This document shows, piece after piece, positions 1 to 9,539 of a DNA stretch of 64,000 nt. The translations under genes were made by a program, and so were the position numbers. Source of the DNA: Ga0077555 sp046154645 (GTDB taxonomy: Bacteria > Pseudomonadota > Alphaproteobacteria > Rhizobiales > Hyphomicrobiaceae); NCBI GenBank assembly GCA_046154645.1, contig JBJXDZ010000104.1:33934-97933 (forward strand), in the 5' to 3' direction. The notes beneath the pieces were generated by a model. It did no database searches. It was not told the origin of the DNA and was given only the letters and a program-made list of their open reading frames with translations. Position 1 is the stretch's first letter. Every line of letters begins with the position of its first letter.

Positions 1-1917
1 GTTGTAGGTGTCGCCGCGCAGCTGATTGGAGTGCAGCTCGACCGCCAGCTTGCCGTCCTTCGGGGCCAGCTTGACCATGACGTAGATACCGCTGCCGAGA
101 TTGGCGATGTAGGCGCGCTGCAGCGGATCGGTCAGCGTGGCACGGGTGGCTTCTACACCGCCTTTGGCGATCAGGCCGTAGCGCTTGAACATCACGTTCT
201 CCTCCGGCGAGAAGACGTAGCGGTTCGTGATGGTGGTAAAGCAGGGCTTGCCCGGCCGCTCGTAGACCACCAGATGATCGCGACCGACATTGCGCTGGCT
301 GAGGATGCGCACATTGATGCCGGGCTGGTCGAACGAGCGCGCCAGGGCGGCGTCCGACATGCCCTTCTCGCCATAGACGTCGCCGCCCCGCGTCAGATAG
401 GCGACGCACTCGCCCGTCTGGACGAATGGCTGCACCTTGCCATAGCGATAGAGCTCATAGCCGATGGCGTAGATCGATTCGAACCGCCAGCTGTCAGGGC
501 CTGCATTGTGATGGCGCAGGATCGACAGGCGCGCCACCGTCTGCTCGAGCGTCCACTTGCGGTCCTCCATGACGATGTTGAAGCCGCCCATGAATTGGCG
601 TCCGGCTGGTGTCGTTTCGCTGTCCAGGGCCCGCACTGAACTCGCCAGCGACCACAGCGGCATGGCTGTGGCCAACGCGATGGCGGCGACGGCGGCTGCC
701 TGTGCCGGCACCCGATCGCGAGCCATCGACATGACCATGCCGGCGCCGAGGCCAGCCAGAATAGCCAAGCCTGGTACAGCGAACATGACATAGCGGCTGT
801 TGCCATAGACGACGAGTTCCAGCTGCGGCGAGTAGGACGTATAGGCAAAGGCCACGAACACCGGAATGGCGGCGGCAACGGCGACGCGACCACTGGCGCC
901 GCCAAGCTCGAGCCCCAGCGCACGACCGATGGGCTTGCCCCAATCCAGCCAATGCGCGATCGACAGCAGCAGGAACGCACCAGCGAACACGAACGCCAGA
1001 TTGTGCACCCATGACAGCGCCGTCCGGAATGGCGGCGCCGGCAGGTTGTCGGTCATGCCGAAGGCCATGGCGAACCAGGCCCAGATGTCGCGCGAATTGT
1101 CTAAGTTGAACAGGAAGCCGCGGAGAATATTGAACGAGCGCACCGCGCCTTTGCCCTGACTCGCCAACATGGTGCGGATGTTCTCCCACCCGTTCAGCGT
1201 CTCGCCGATGAGATATGGGGCAAGGAGAAACAGCGACAGACCGATGCTCAGCAGGATTTCCCGGCGCGGAATGGATGGCCGCAGGATCAGAAAGACCGGG
1301 ATCAGCGCCCCCATCAGCAGCCACGTCGAAACGTGCATCTGCATGGCAATGACGAGACTGGCGATCATCCACTTGAAGGCCCCCGCCTCACGGGCGGCCA
1401 GCAGGCGGACCAGGAACGCGAAGGCCAGGAACAGGAAGGGCACCTGGAAGCTGGGATTCCACAGCCGCATCATGGTGCTGAATGTGGTCGGCGTCGCCAG
1501 CAGGATCGCCGTCGAGACGATGGCCGCGCTGGCGCCGAAGGACTGCCGCATCGCCAGATAGAACGGCACGGCGGCCAGCAGGCAGAGCAGGACACAGAAT
1601 TTATAGGACAGATTGGGATCCGACGAAAAGATGGTCGGGATGAACCACAGATAGTGCAGCGCCCCGCCCGGCACGCGCGAGGCGGCACCGTACGACAGCT
1701 CCGCCGCCATGTACTGGAACTCGTTGAGCAGGTTGGCCGAGCGCACCATGTCGCGATCGGTCCAGAAATTGAAGAACGAGGAGTTCTTGGTGAACAGGAT
1801 CAGCAACCCCGTGCCAAGCAACGCCAAGGCACCGACATACTCGAGCCGCAGCCCGGTCAGAAACGATGGCAGCGCTAGTTTGCTGGGGCTTGGCGGCGTC
1901 CCCGTCGTCGCTGTCAT
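1..1917 (-). CDS. GT-C-like multi-spanning membrane glycosyltransferase, 3' end outside the window
   Basis: The reading frame is open for 639 codons from an ATG at 1917 to the window edge, so the C-terminus is missing. The protein opens with a hydrophobic segment (about residues 27-42), then a loop with an acidic TDRDMVR motif (53-59) and later PGGALHYLWF, which resembles the first extracytoplasmic loop of GT-C enzymes (ArnT/PMT, GT39). Many more hydrophobic helices follow, then a soluble C-terminal part with a YVFSPEE segment. Such enzymes transfer sugars from polyprenyl-phosphate donors on the periplasmic face; the substrate cannot be told. The start lies 3 nt after the upstream gene's stop codon, so the two are probably cotranscribed. 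The family call is by pattern only. Confidence 0.65.
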   Translation of the reverse strand, partial: MTATTGTPPSPSKLALPSFLTGLRLEYVGALALLGTGLLILFTKNSSFFNFWTDRDMVRSANLLNEFQYMAAELSYGAASRVPGGALHYLWFIPTIFSSDPNLSYKFCVLLCLLAAVPFYLAMRQSFGASAAIVSTAILLATPTTFSTMMRLWNPSFQVPFLFLAFAFLVRLLAAREAGAFKWMIASLVIAMQMHVSTWLLMGALIPVFLILRPSIPRREILLSIGLSLFLLAPYLIGETLNGWENIRTMLASQGKGAVRSFNILRGFLFNLDNSRDIWAWFAMAFGMTDNLPAPPFRTALSWVHNLAFVFAGAFLLLSIAHWLDWGKPIGRALGLELGGASGRVAVAAAIPVFVAFAYTSYSPQLELVVYGNSRYVMFAVPGLAILAGLGAGMVMSMARDRVPAQAAAVAAIALATAMPLWSLASSVRALDSETTPAGRQFMGGFNIVMEDRKWTLEQTVARLSILRHHNAGPDSWRFESIYAIGYELYRYGKVQPFVQTGECVAYLTRGGDVYGEKGMSDAALARSFDQPGINVRILSQRNVGRDHLVVYERPGKPCFTTITNRYVFSPEENVMFKRYGLIAKGGVEATRATLTDPLQRAYIANLGSGIYVMVKLAPKDGKLAVELHSNQLRGDTYN

Positions 1918-1920
1918 GGC

Positions 1921-2595
1921 TCAGTCTCCCAGCTGTTCGATGCGGAACTTTCTGATCGTCATCTTGCCTTTCACGTCGCTGGGTTCATCCGGCATGAAAA
2001 TGACGCGCACTTGATCGAGCCGCCCACCTGGGGCCACATAGTAGAAGGTCATCGGCTTGAACTCGCCATTGGTGACTGGGATCTTTTCGCGCATCAGGTC
2101 GAGCTGCCGATTGCGCATCAGGATGGCGCCCGCCTGCTCCTCCACTTTGGCCTCGATCTGGACGCGGTAGGCGCGATCGGCCGCATATCCCGTGTGTGCG
2201 AAAGAGACGCCGATCCAAGGTTCCGTATAGCGGACCTCGAGCGAGCCGTTGGCCACTGCAGCGGTTTCGCTGGTGGCTCCGTTGTAGAAGTCCCAGTAGC
2301 CTTGACCGGGCCCCCATTCACCCAGGACATTGCGATCGAACGACGTCTCGTATGCGAGCTTGGCCTTGCCCGCGACCTTGAGGCGCTCCATTTCGTCCCA
2401 TTCGGCGCGCGAGGTGCGGTCGTTGGAGAAATAGCCGGTCTCCAAGGCCAGCCACGAGCCGGCCACAACGAAGAGCACGAACACGTTCTTCAGGATGGTA
2501 CCGAGCCAGCTGACTGAGGCCGGATTGACTGCGGTGGTATGCCAGCCGGCCGACGCCACAACATCGCTGTGCGATATTGATCCCGTTTCGTTCAT
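1921..2595 (-). CDS. Single-TM membrane protein of unknown function
   Basis: This 224-residue protein has a short N-terminal tail, one hydrophobic helix at about residues 31-52 and a roughly 165-residue domain predicted to lie outside the membrane. That domain is rich in aromatic and beta-type segments, for example around GYWDFYNG and MTFYYVAPGG, and could be a jelly-roll-like fold. No family is recognised. It ends 3 nt before the GT-C-like membrane protein gene, so it probably assists or accompanies that enzyme at the envelope. The call rests on an intact frame, protein-like composition and operon position. Confidence 0.6.
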   Translation of the reverse strand: MNETGSISHSDVVASAGWHTTAVNPASVSWLGTILKNVFVLFVVAGSWLALETGYFSNDRTSRAEWDEMERLKVAGKAKLAYETSFDRNVLGEWGPGQGYWDFYNGATSETAAVANGSLEVRYTEPWIGVSFAHTGYAADRAYRVQIEAKVEEQAGAILMRNRQLDLMREKIPVTNGEFKPMTFYYVAPGGRLDQVRVIFMPDEPSDVKGKMTIRKFRIEQLGD

Positions 2596-2778
2596 ACGCG
2601 CACGCCCCCTACGTAACCCACGAGGGCGACTATAGCGTTGACGCCGGCAACAGCCACCGGATTCTGCAGGTCAGGCCACCTGGATATGCATGCCGAGCGC
2701 CAAGTGTTGCAGAACCGCAAGCATCACGCGCGTGGCTGTGAACCATCCCCAGCCGGGCTCGAATTGCTCGCGCGAACC

Positions 2779-3645
2779 TTACCGCACCACCAGCAACGGG
2801 CACTCCAGCGTCGCCGCCAGATGGCCGAGATCACCCGTCAGCGGGACCAGTCGCCCGCCGAACTGGCCGATGACGAACCCTCCGCGCAGCCGCCGTAACG
2901 CCTCGGCGACACCGTGCGCAGAGCCATGCACGGGCGCCGCCCGCAGCAGGTCGACATCAGCGTCCAACCCGAGGGCCAGACGGACCTGGCCTTCCAGCTC
3001 TCCCAGCTGGGCCACGTTGTCGGCGACCAGCAGGATCTGCACCCGCTCGCCACTCTCCGGCGGCACCAGCCGGCGCGCCGCCCGCAGCATCGGCTCCAGG
3101 TGACCCGCATCCTCGACCACCACGATGACGGCGCCTTGCGTCGTGCGCGCCTTCGGCCCCGTGATGACGATACCGGTTGTGTCGACGACGTGCTCGAACA
3201 GCTGCCGAATGACATCGCCACTGCGCGGCAGCACACAATCGGCCAGCGCAATGACGTTCCAGGGCCCACACGCCTCGCAAACCTGCGCCATGGCCCGCAG
3301 CGGCTCGTCGCGAACGATCGTCGACCGAGACGGCACCTCGGCCAGCCGTGCCAGCGCCGCAACCCGCTGCGTCATGGCCTCGGCAACCTGCCGCATCTGC
3401 CGCGTCATGATCTCGGGCGACAGCTGCCGCGTGTGTCGGCCGGTCAGCGAAACCTCGCGGGCAAATGGGAAGGCCGCGACGTCGAACACGTCCGGCTCCG
3501 CGACGAACACGCTTTCGATCTCGGAGTGGAACGCCTGTGCAATGCGCACGGCCGCTTCGATCGCGATGCGGCTCGGCTGTGTGCAGCTAAGCCTCAGGAC
3601 GACACGGCCGCGCTGCTCGGCGGCTTCCGCGACATGAGCCATCAT
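2779..3645 (-). CDS. Universal-stress-protein-like protein
   Basis: The protein has 288 residues. Its C-terminus (GGFVIGQFGG, then a closing ECPLLVVR) looks like the final beta-alpha-beta of a Usp domain. The first half also has alternating hydrophobic strands and helices, so two diverged Usp-like modules are possible, but no clean GxxGxxG(S/T) ATP motif is visible. Its ATG overlaps the stop of the Lon-like protease gene by 4 nt (ATGA), which indicates translational coupling. A role as an accessory or stress partner of the protease is inference. It could instead be a lineage-specific hypothetical protein. Confidence 0.6.
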   Translation of the reverse strand: MMAHVAEAAEQRGRVVLRLSCTQPSRIAIEAAVRIAQAFHSEIESVFVAEPDVFDVAAFPFAREVSLTGRHTRQLSPEIMTRQMRQVAEAMTQRVAALARLAEVPSRSTIVRDEPLRAMAQVCEACGPWNVIALADCVLPRSGDVIRQLFEHVVDTTGIVITGPKARTTQGAVIVVVEDAGHLEPMLRAARRLVPPESGERVQILLVADNVAQLGELEGQVRLALGLDADVDLLRAAPVHGSAHGVAEALRRLRGGFVIGQFGGRLVPLTGDLGHLAATLECPLLVVR

Positions 3646-6161
3646 ACCTCGTCACTCTGCGGTTTGGAGCCGCCACCGTTGCGGGTGCCGAACGACCGCC
3701 CGCGCTCGGCGAAGGCCCTGAGCTTATCCTCGACCAGCCGGTTGATGGTACCGGCAGGATAGCGTCCCTCAGGTCCCCGCTCACCCGCCTTGACGCCGGT
3801 CAAGATCTCGATGCCCTGATTGATGTGTTCCACGGCAAAGATCCGGAACTTGCCGGCCTTGGCTGCGGCGACGATGTCCTCGCGCAGCATCAGGTGCTGC
3901 ACATTCGCTTTCGGAATCAGACAGCCCTGCTCGCCGGTCAAGCCGCGCGCCCGGCAGACGTCGAAGAAGCCCTCGATCTTCTCGTTGACGCCGCCGATGG
4001 CCTGCACATCGCCCCACTGGTTGACGGAGCCCGTGACCGCGAACGACTGCTTGATCGGCACCTCCGATAGGGCGGAGAGCAACGCATAGAGCTCGGTCGA
4101 CGAGGCACTGTCGCCGTCAACGCCGCCATAGGACTGCTCGAACACCAGCGACGCCGCCAGCGATAACGGCACATCCTGCGCATAGACGCCCGCCAGATAG
4201 CCCCACAGGATCATGACGCCCTTGGTGTGCAGCGGTCCGCTGAGCTTGGCCTCGCGCTCGATGTCGGTGACGCGACCCGAGCCCATGCGCACGCGCGCCG
4301 TGATCCGCGTCGGCTTGCCGAAGGAGAAATTGCCGAGTTGCAGCACCGACAGGCCATTGATCTGGCCGACCTTGGAGCCCGCCGTATCCACGAGAACGAT
4401 GTCCCGCGTCAGGCTTTCCTGGGCCCGGTCGCGCAACCGGTCCGAGCGCTGCAGGTTCTCGTCGATGGCCCGCACGACATCGTCGCGCGTGATGGTGTTG
4501 CGGCCGGCGTCGCTCGCCCAGTAATCGGCCTCGCGCAGGATATCCGAGATGCGACCGATCTCGATCGACAGCTTCTCGCGATCGTCGGCGAGGCGTCCGC
4601 CTTCCTCGATCATGCGCGCCACGGCGCCGGCATCGGCGGCCTTCAGCTTGTGCTCCTGTACGATCGAGGCAATCAGGCGGGCGTAGGAGCGGTCGTTCTC
4701 ATCGGAGCGCACGATCGAGTCATCGAAGTCCGCCTGCACCTTGAAGATGCGGGGAAAGTCCGGTTCGGCCTGGACCAGCAGATAGTAGAGCTCGCGCTCG
4801 CCGAACAGGATGACCTTAACCTCCAGCGGAATGGGCTCGGGATCGAGTGACTGCGTCGAAACGAGGCCCGCCATCTCGGAGGGCTGCTCGATGCGGATCT
4901 CGCGCGCCTTGATCGCCCGCTTCAGGGCCTCCCAGGCGAACGGGGACAGCAGCAGCTTGCGCGCATCGACCAGCAAATAGCCGCCATTGGCGCGATGCAG
5001 TGCGCCGGGCTTGATCAGCAGGAAGTCGGTGACCAGCGCCCCCATCTGCGCGATGTGCTCGACACGGCCGATGACGTTGCCGAAAGTGGGGTTGGCTTCC
5101 TCGATGATCGGCGCACCGCTCTCGGGGGCTTCGCCGTTGGCCACCATGACGTTGATCATATAGCGGCGGAAGCGGGCATCGCGCGCGGTGTCGGCCGGCT
5201 CCTTGACGATCTCGCTTTCACCGTCACCGGCCTGGGCCAGGAACAGGCCGACGTTGCGCACCAGATCGCGGCCGGCCGCATCGAGATACTCGAGCACCTT
5301 GGGTTGATCGGCGAAGGCTGCCGCCACGTCGTCAAGGGCTTCGCGTACGGCGAGCGAAGCGATCTCGGCATTGAGATCGCTGGTTCTGGCGCGCCGCTGC
5401 TTGTCGGATTTCGGCACCTTCTCGAGGATCTGCTCCAGCTCCTTCTGCAGGGCCTCGATGCGCTGCTCAACCTCCTTCTTCATGGCGTCGGGCAAGGTGT
5501 TGAACACCTCGGGCTTGACGATCTTGCCTTCGTGCATCGGTGCCATGGCGAAGCCGGTGGGCGTGCGCACGATGGCAATGTTCTGTTCCAGCGCCTGCTT
5601 GTTCAGCGCTTCGAACGCCTCTTCCTGGCCGGAGCGGAATTCCGCGTCGATGGCCCGGCGGCGGGCCTGATAGTCCTCGCCTTCGAAGATGGCCGGCAAG
5701 GTGGCGCGCAACTCGTCGATGGCTGCGATCATGGCGCGGGCGAACGGCCGTGCGCGCCCCGGCGGCAGCTTGACCGCCTTGGGCTGGTTCGGCGTCTCGA
5801 AATTGTTGACGTAGACCCAGTCAGCCGGCGGGCTTGCCTCGCGCGCCTTCTTGTCGAGATAGAGCTTCACCGCCGTGCTCTTGCCCGAGGCCGGCGGCCC
5901 GAGCACGAACATGTTGAAGTCGTGCGCCTTCATGTTGGCGCCGAATTGGATCGCCTTGAGCGCGCGCTCCTGGCCGATGAGACCCGACACCGGCTCCAGC
6001 TCGGCTGTGGTCTTGAAGTCGAGCCGGGCCGGATCGACCACCCGCCGCAGCTCCGCGGCCGATAGCGCATCGGCCGGGAGGGCCTGGCTGGACATGCTCA
6101 CCTCAACCTGGGCCGGTGGCTCCGTCGCGACCTTATCGCCTTGATTACGCTTGAAAAACAT
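3642..6161 (-). CDS. Lon-like ATP-dependent protease, AAA_32 type
   Basis: An N-terminal AAA+ ATPase is fused to a C-terminal Lon serine protease domain. Counting from the ATG at 6161, the Walker A motif GPPASGKS is at 88-95. The protease nucleophile is Ser685 in GDSASSTE and the general base is Lys728 in GGVNEKIEG. Their 43-residue spacing matches Ser679/Lys722 of E. coli Lon. A central helical region (about 190-300) replaces the Lon N-domain, as in the YcbZ/LonB-like group. Two starts are possible: 6161 (GGGGA upstream) or 6095, where GAGGTGA precedes MSSQALPAD and matches the usual start of this family. It probably degrades misfolded or regulatory proteins in the cytoplasm. Its stop overlaps the start of the Usp-like gene. 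Confidence 0.92.
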   Translation of the reverse strand: MFFKRNQGDKVATEPPAQVEVSMSSQALPADALSAAELRRVVDPARLDFKTTAELEPVSGLIGQERALKAIQFGANMKAHDFNMFVLGPPASGKSTAVKLYLDKKAREASPPADWVYVNNFETPNQPKAVKLPPGRARPFARAMIAAIDELRATLPAIFEGEDYQARRRAIDAEFRSGQEEAFEALNKQALEQNIAIVRTPTGFAMAPMHEGKIVKPEVFNTLPDAMKKEVEQRIEALQKELEQILEKVPKSDKQRRARTSDLNAEIASLAVREALDDVAAAFADQPKVLEYLDAAGRDLVRNVGLFLAQAGDGESEIVKEPADTARDARFRRYMINVMVANGEAPESGAPIIEEANPTFGNVIGRVEHIAQMGALVTDFLLIKPGALHRANGGYLLVDARKLLLSPFAWEALKRAIKAREIRIEQPSEMAGLVSTQSLDPEPIPLEVKVILFGERELYYLLVQAEPDFPRIFKVQADFDDSIVRSDENDRSYARLIASIVQEHKLKAADAGAVARMIEEGGRLADDREKLSIEIGRISDILREADYWASDAGRNTITRDDVVRAIDENLQRSDRLRDRAQESLTRDIVLVDTAGSKVGQINGLSVLQLGNFSFGKPTRITARVRMGSGRVTDIEREAKLSGPLHTKGVMILWGYLAGVYAQDVPLSLAASLVFEQSYGGVDGDSASSTELYALLSALSEVPIKQSFAVTGSVNQWGDVQAIGGVNEKIEGFFDVCRARGLTGEQGCLIPKANVQHLMLREDIVAAAKAGKFRIFAVEHINQGIEILTGVKAGERGPEGRYPAGTINRLVEDKLRAFAERGRSFGTRNGGGSKPQSDEV

Positions 6162-6303
6162 TGTTCCCCATCTTCGTTCAAGCCCACCGGCAGACGGCCA
6201 GCGGCAGCAGGCCGTGTTCTGCGCCATCAAAGCGGCAGCCGCAGGGCCCCGTCAATGACCGACGTTCGTCTGGGGTCGCGTGCCTTGGCAATGCGTGCGA
6301 CAC

Positions 6304-6822
6304 ATGCCTACCATTGGCCTCGTGACAGCCCGATCACCGCTCCCGCTGCGCAGCACAACCCTCGACGATGGCCGTCAATCGGCTCGGGCGAGCGACATTG
6401 CCCGCGGTGCGGCACGCTTGCTGGCCCAGCACGATTTGCGGTGCATAACCGAGGTGACGCTGGCCAATGGCCGCCGCGCCGATCTCCTGGCGGTTGGACC
6501 CAAGGGCGAGATCTGGATCATCGAGGTCAAGTCCAGCTTCGAGGACTTCCGCACCGACAGCAAATGGCCCGCGTACCGGGAGTTCTGCGACCGGCTGTAC
6601 TTCGCCGTGGCCGCGGATTTCCCGGAGGATGTGTTGCCCGAGGACGTGGGCCTGATGATCTGCGATCGTTACGGCGGCGAGATGCTCCGCGAGGCGCCGG
6701 ACCACGCACTGGCCACCGCCCGCCGCAAGGCGCTGCTGCTGCGGTTCGCCCGTGTTGCCGCCGGCCGCTTGATGACGATCAAGGATCCCGAGCAGGCGCT
6801 GGAGCCGCTGCCGCGCGATTAG
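6304..6822 (+). CDS. mmcB: MmcB family DNA repair protein
   Basis: The protein has 172 residues from the ATG at 6304; in-frame GTG codons at 6280 and 6295 are alternative starts. It matches the alphaproteobacterial MmcB pattern: an IARGAARLL helix, then NGRRADLLAV, an EVKSS strand, a DSKWPAYREFCDRLYF segment and a late RRKALLLRFA helix. The ADLLAV...EVKS arrangement recalls the PD-(D/E)xK nuclease core. In Caulobacter mmcB belongs to the SOS response to mitomycin-type damage (established knowledge). It is divergent from the Lon-like gene and convergent with the downstream dehydrogenase. No LexA box was identified by eye. Confidence 0.85.
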   Translation: MPTIGLVTARSPLPLRSTTLDDGRQSARASDIARGAARLLAQHDLRCITEVTLANGRRADLLAVGPKGEIWIIEVKSSFEDFRTDSKWPAYREFCDRLYFAVAADFPEDVLPEDVGLMICDRYGGEMLREAPDHALATARRKALLLRFARVAAGRLMTIKDPEQALEPLPRD

Positions 6823-6855
6823 GCCAGGCGGTTCGGCGAGGGCCTCGCTGCAAGC

Positions 6856-7824
6856 TCAGGCGACGAGATCCCGTGGCGGCACCGGCTCGCCGCGCGAGAC
6901 GCAAGCGATGTTGCCGAACATCTGGCGCACGGTCTTCTCGAAGTTGTCGCTGGCCATCGATGCCAGATGCGGCGTGACCACCAGGTTTTCCACTTGGAGC
7001 AGCGGGCTATCGGCAGGCAACGGCTCGGTGTCGAAGACGTCGAAAGCGGCGGCGTGGATGTCGCGGGCCTTGAGCGCATCGATCAGGTCGGCTTCGACGA
7101 CGATGCCACCGCGTGCGACGTTGATCAACACGGCGGTCTTTTTCATCGCCTTGAAGGCGGCACGGTTGATCATGCCGGCGGTTTCCGGCGTCAGCGGGCA
7201 GTTCAAGGTGATTACATCGGCGGCTGCATAGATCTGCGCCGGCGTCGCGAACTGCGCACCGAGTTGGGCTTCCTCGTCCGACGCCAGCCGATGACGCTTG
7301 GCATAGAGGATCTTGCAGTCGAAGCCGCGCAGCAAGCGGGCAACCTGCTGACCGATGGCGCCGAAGCCGATGATGCCGACGGTTTTGCCCGACAGCATGA
7401 AGGTGTCCATGCCGAGCGTCGTCAGGCCGCGCCACTGGCCCTTTTTCAGCTCGGCATGACCAAGCGCGAGCCCGCGCAACGCGGCAATGGTCAAACCAAG
7501 CGTGAACTCGGCCACCGGAATGGCGTTGCTGCCCGTGGTGCGCGCCACCGTGATTCCGAGCGTGCGGGCGGTGCCCACATCGAGATTGTCGACGCCGACG
7601 CCCCATTTGTGCAGCAGCTTGAGGTGGCGTGCCGCTTTCAGAACGTCGCCACTCACGGCGACCTGACCTGAAATGGCGTAGTGGGCCTCCGCGATGATCT
7701 GCTTCAGGTGCTCGTCGCCGCGCACCGTTGCATGCGTCAGCGCCATGCCGGGCGGCAGCAGCGCCCGCAAGCGTGCGGCCCGTTCCGGCGTGATCGGGTC
7801 GAGTACGACGACGGTCTCGGTCAT
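6856..7824 (-). CDS. NAD-dependent D-2-hydroxyacid dehydrogenase
   Basis: The protein has 322 residues, full length for the family. The Rossmann motif GFGAIG is at 153-158. The catalytic triad of the family is in place: Arg238 in INVARGG, Glu267 in FDTEPLP and His286 in TPHLAS. It would interconvert a D-2-hydroxyacid and a 2-oxoacid; the sequence is closest to the phosphoglycerate/glyoxylate/hydroxypyruvate reductase branch, but the substrate is unknown. It is the last gene of a seven-gene minus-strand operon headed by an ABC importer, 30 nt after the GGT-like gene. This suggests a late oxidation or reduction step in breakdown of the imported compound. Confidence 0.92.
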   Translation of the reverse strand: MTETVVVLDPITPERAARLRALLPPGMALTHATVRGDEHLKQIIAEAHYAISGQVAVSGDVLKAARHLKLLHKWGVGVDNLDVGTARTLGITVARTTGSNAIPVAEFTLGLTIAALRGLALGHAELKKGQWRGLTTLGMDTFMLSGKTVGIIGFGAIGQQVARLLRGFDCKILYAKRHRLASDEEAQLGAQFATPAQIYAAADVITLNCPLTPETAGMINRAAFKAMKKTAVLINVARGGIVVEADLIDALKARDIHAAAFDVFDTEPLPADSPLLQVENLVVTPHLASMASDNFEKTVRQMFGNIACVSRGEPVPPRDLVA

Positions 7825-7854
7825 TGGTGGGCGGCTCCGGCGAACGGGATCGGC

Positions 7855-9525
7855 TCAGGTGGAGAAACGGACACCGGCGCGGGCGAGGCCACCGGCGATG
7901 GCGACGGGTGTGCCGTCAGCGCGCCAGCAGGCAGCTCCCGTCAGCGTCCCGTCGAGATTGAAGCTGACGGCATTCATGCCGCCGGCAATGCGTTTGACGC
8001 GCTGGATCCTGTGGCCGCGCGCGGCGAGGGTTGCGGCGACAGCCTCCGTGAAAGCCGGTTCCAGTTCCAGCACGCCGCCTTCGGTCCACACGCGCGGCGC
8101 CTCGACGGCCTCCTGCAGGCTCATGCCGTGGTCGATCAGGTTGACGATCGCCTGGAAGGCCGACGGAAAGATGCGCAAGGCGCCGGGCAATCCCAAGGCA
8201 AAGGCGAGGCGGCCGTCGCGCACCGCCATCATCGGCGCCATCGAGGTGAACACGCGCTTGCCCGGCGCAATCGAGAGGGCGCGGCCGGGATGGGGATCGA
8301 AGTTCGACATATAGTTGTTGGCCAGCATGCCGGTGCCGGGAATTTGCGTGCAGGCGCCGAACAACCCATTGAGAGTCTGAGTCGCGGCGACGACGTTGCC
8401 GTGGGCATCGGCGATAGTGACGTGGGTGGTGTTGGCAGATTCGCCGCCGAGATCACCCGCCGACCACCGCTGGCTGCGCTCCATGTCGATGTCGGCGCGG
8501 CGTTCGTCGGCGTAGGCTTTGGAGGTCAGGCGTGCGACCGGCACCTTGACGAAGGCCGGATCGGCGGTCGCAACCGCTCGGTCGGCAAAGGCGATGCGCA
8601 AGGCTTCGGCGATGAGGTGCACGCCATCTGCCGAGCCGAAGCCGAGGCCGCCGATGTCGTAGCCTTCGAGGATGTTCAGCATCTGCACGATATGTACGCC
8701 GGCCGAAGCCGGTGGCGGCGGGCCGAAGATCTCGTAGCCGCGGTAGCTGCCGCGCACGGCCTCGCGCGTGATGACCTTGAAGGCGGCGAGATCGGCCTGC
8801 TCGATGATGCCGCCGTTGTTGGCCATGAAGGACACCAGTGCCGAGCCGAGTGGGCCATCATAGAGCGCGGAGGCACCGAGCCTGGCGATGGCGCGCAGGC
8901 TCTCGGCGTAGTCGCGTTGCACAAGGCGCGTGCCGGCGGTGATCGGTGCGCCCCCGGGCAGGAACATGGCGGCGAGGCCCGGATCGCGGGCGATGTCGCT
9001 GGCGGTGTCGGCGGTACAATCGGTGAGGTAGGGCGTGGTGATGAAGCCGTTCTCGGCCAGGCGAATGGCGGGGGCAAGGATGTCGGGGAGGGCCAGGGTG
9101 CCGAAGCGTTGCAGGGCCTCGCACCAGCCGGCGAGCGAGCCGGGCACGGCGACGGCGAGCGGCCCCACGAGATTCAAGCGGTCACGCACATCGCGCTGCT
9201 TGCCGACCTCGTCCGACAGCGCCTCGTACATGTCGGGGCGCGCCCGCAACGGCGCCGGCGAGAGCCCATCGAGGATGACGTGGCGGCCATCGGCCAGCCG
9301 AATGTGCGTGACGCCGCCACCGAGCACGCTGACCATCATCGGCTCGACCACGGTCAACGTGAACAGCGCCGCTACGGCCGCGTCGATCGCGTTGCCTCCG
9401 GCCAGCAGCATCTCGGCCGCTGCCGCCGACGCCAGCGGATGATTGGTCACCGCCATGCCGCGCGAGCCGGTCGCGGGCAGCTTTTCGCAGGTGAACGGCG
9501 CCGATCGCGCGGGACGCTGGGTCAT
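7855..9525 (-). CDS. Gamma-glutamyltransferase family Ntn-hydrolase, non-canonical substrate site
   Basis: This 556-residue protein aligns over the whole GGT fold: an N-terminal GGNAIDAAVA segment and the autoprocessing site NTTHVT, with Thr366 as the expected nucleophile after self-cleavage. No signal peptide is evident, so it is probably cytoplasmic. The residues that hold the gamma-glutamyl group in E. coli GGT look changed: Arg114 (LDFRE) aligns with Leu88 in LDGLSPAP, and Asp433 (MDDF) with Asn408 in MSNF. It therefore probably cleaves an amide other than a classical gamma-glutamyl bond. It lies 14 nt after the RraA-like gene and 30 nt before the dehydrogenase in the importer operon. It may be a GGT-like acylase. 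Confidence 0.85.
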   Translation of the reverse strand: MTQRPARSAPFTCEKLPATGSRGMAVTNHPLASAAAAEMLLAGGNAIDAAVAALFTLTVVEPMMVSVLGGGVTHIRLADGRHVILDGLSPAPLRARPDMYEALSDEVGKQRDVRDRLNLVGPLAVAVPGSLAGWCEALQRFGTLALPDILAPAIRLAENGFITTPYLTDCTADTASDIARDPGLAAMFLPGGAPITAGTRLVQRDYAESLRAIARLGASALYDGPLGSALVSFMANNGGIIEQADLAAFKVITREAVRGSYRGYEIFGPPPPASAGVHIVQMLNILEGYDIGGLGFGSADGVHLIAEALRIAFADRAVATADPAFVKVPVARLTSKAYADERRADIDMERSQRWSAGDLGGESANTTHVTIADAHGNVVAATQTLNGLFGACTQIPGTGMLANNYMSNFDPHPGRALSIAPGKRVFTSMAPMMAVRDGRLAFALGLPGALRIFPSAFQAIVNLIDHGMSLQEAVEAPRVWTEGGVLELEPAFTEAVAATLAARGHRIQRVKRIAGGMNAVSFNLDGTLTGAACWRADGTPVAIAGGLARAGVRFST

Positions 9526-9539
9526 GGGTGCGGACTCTC

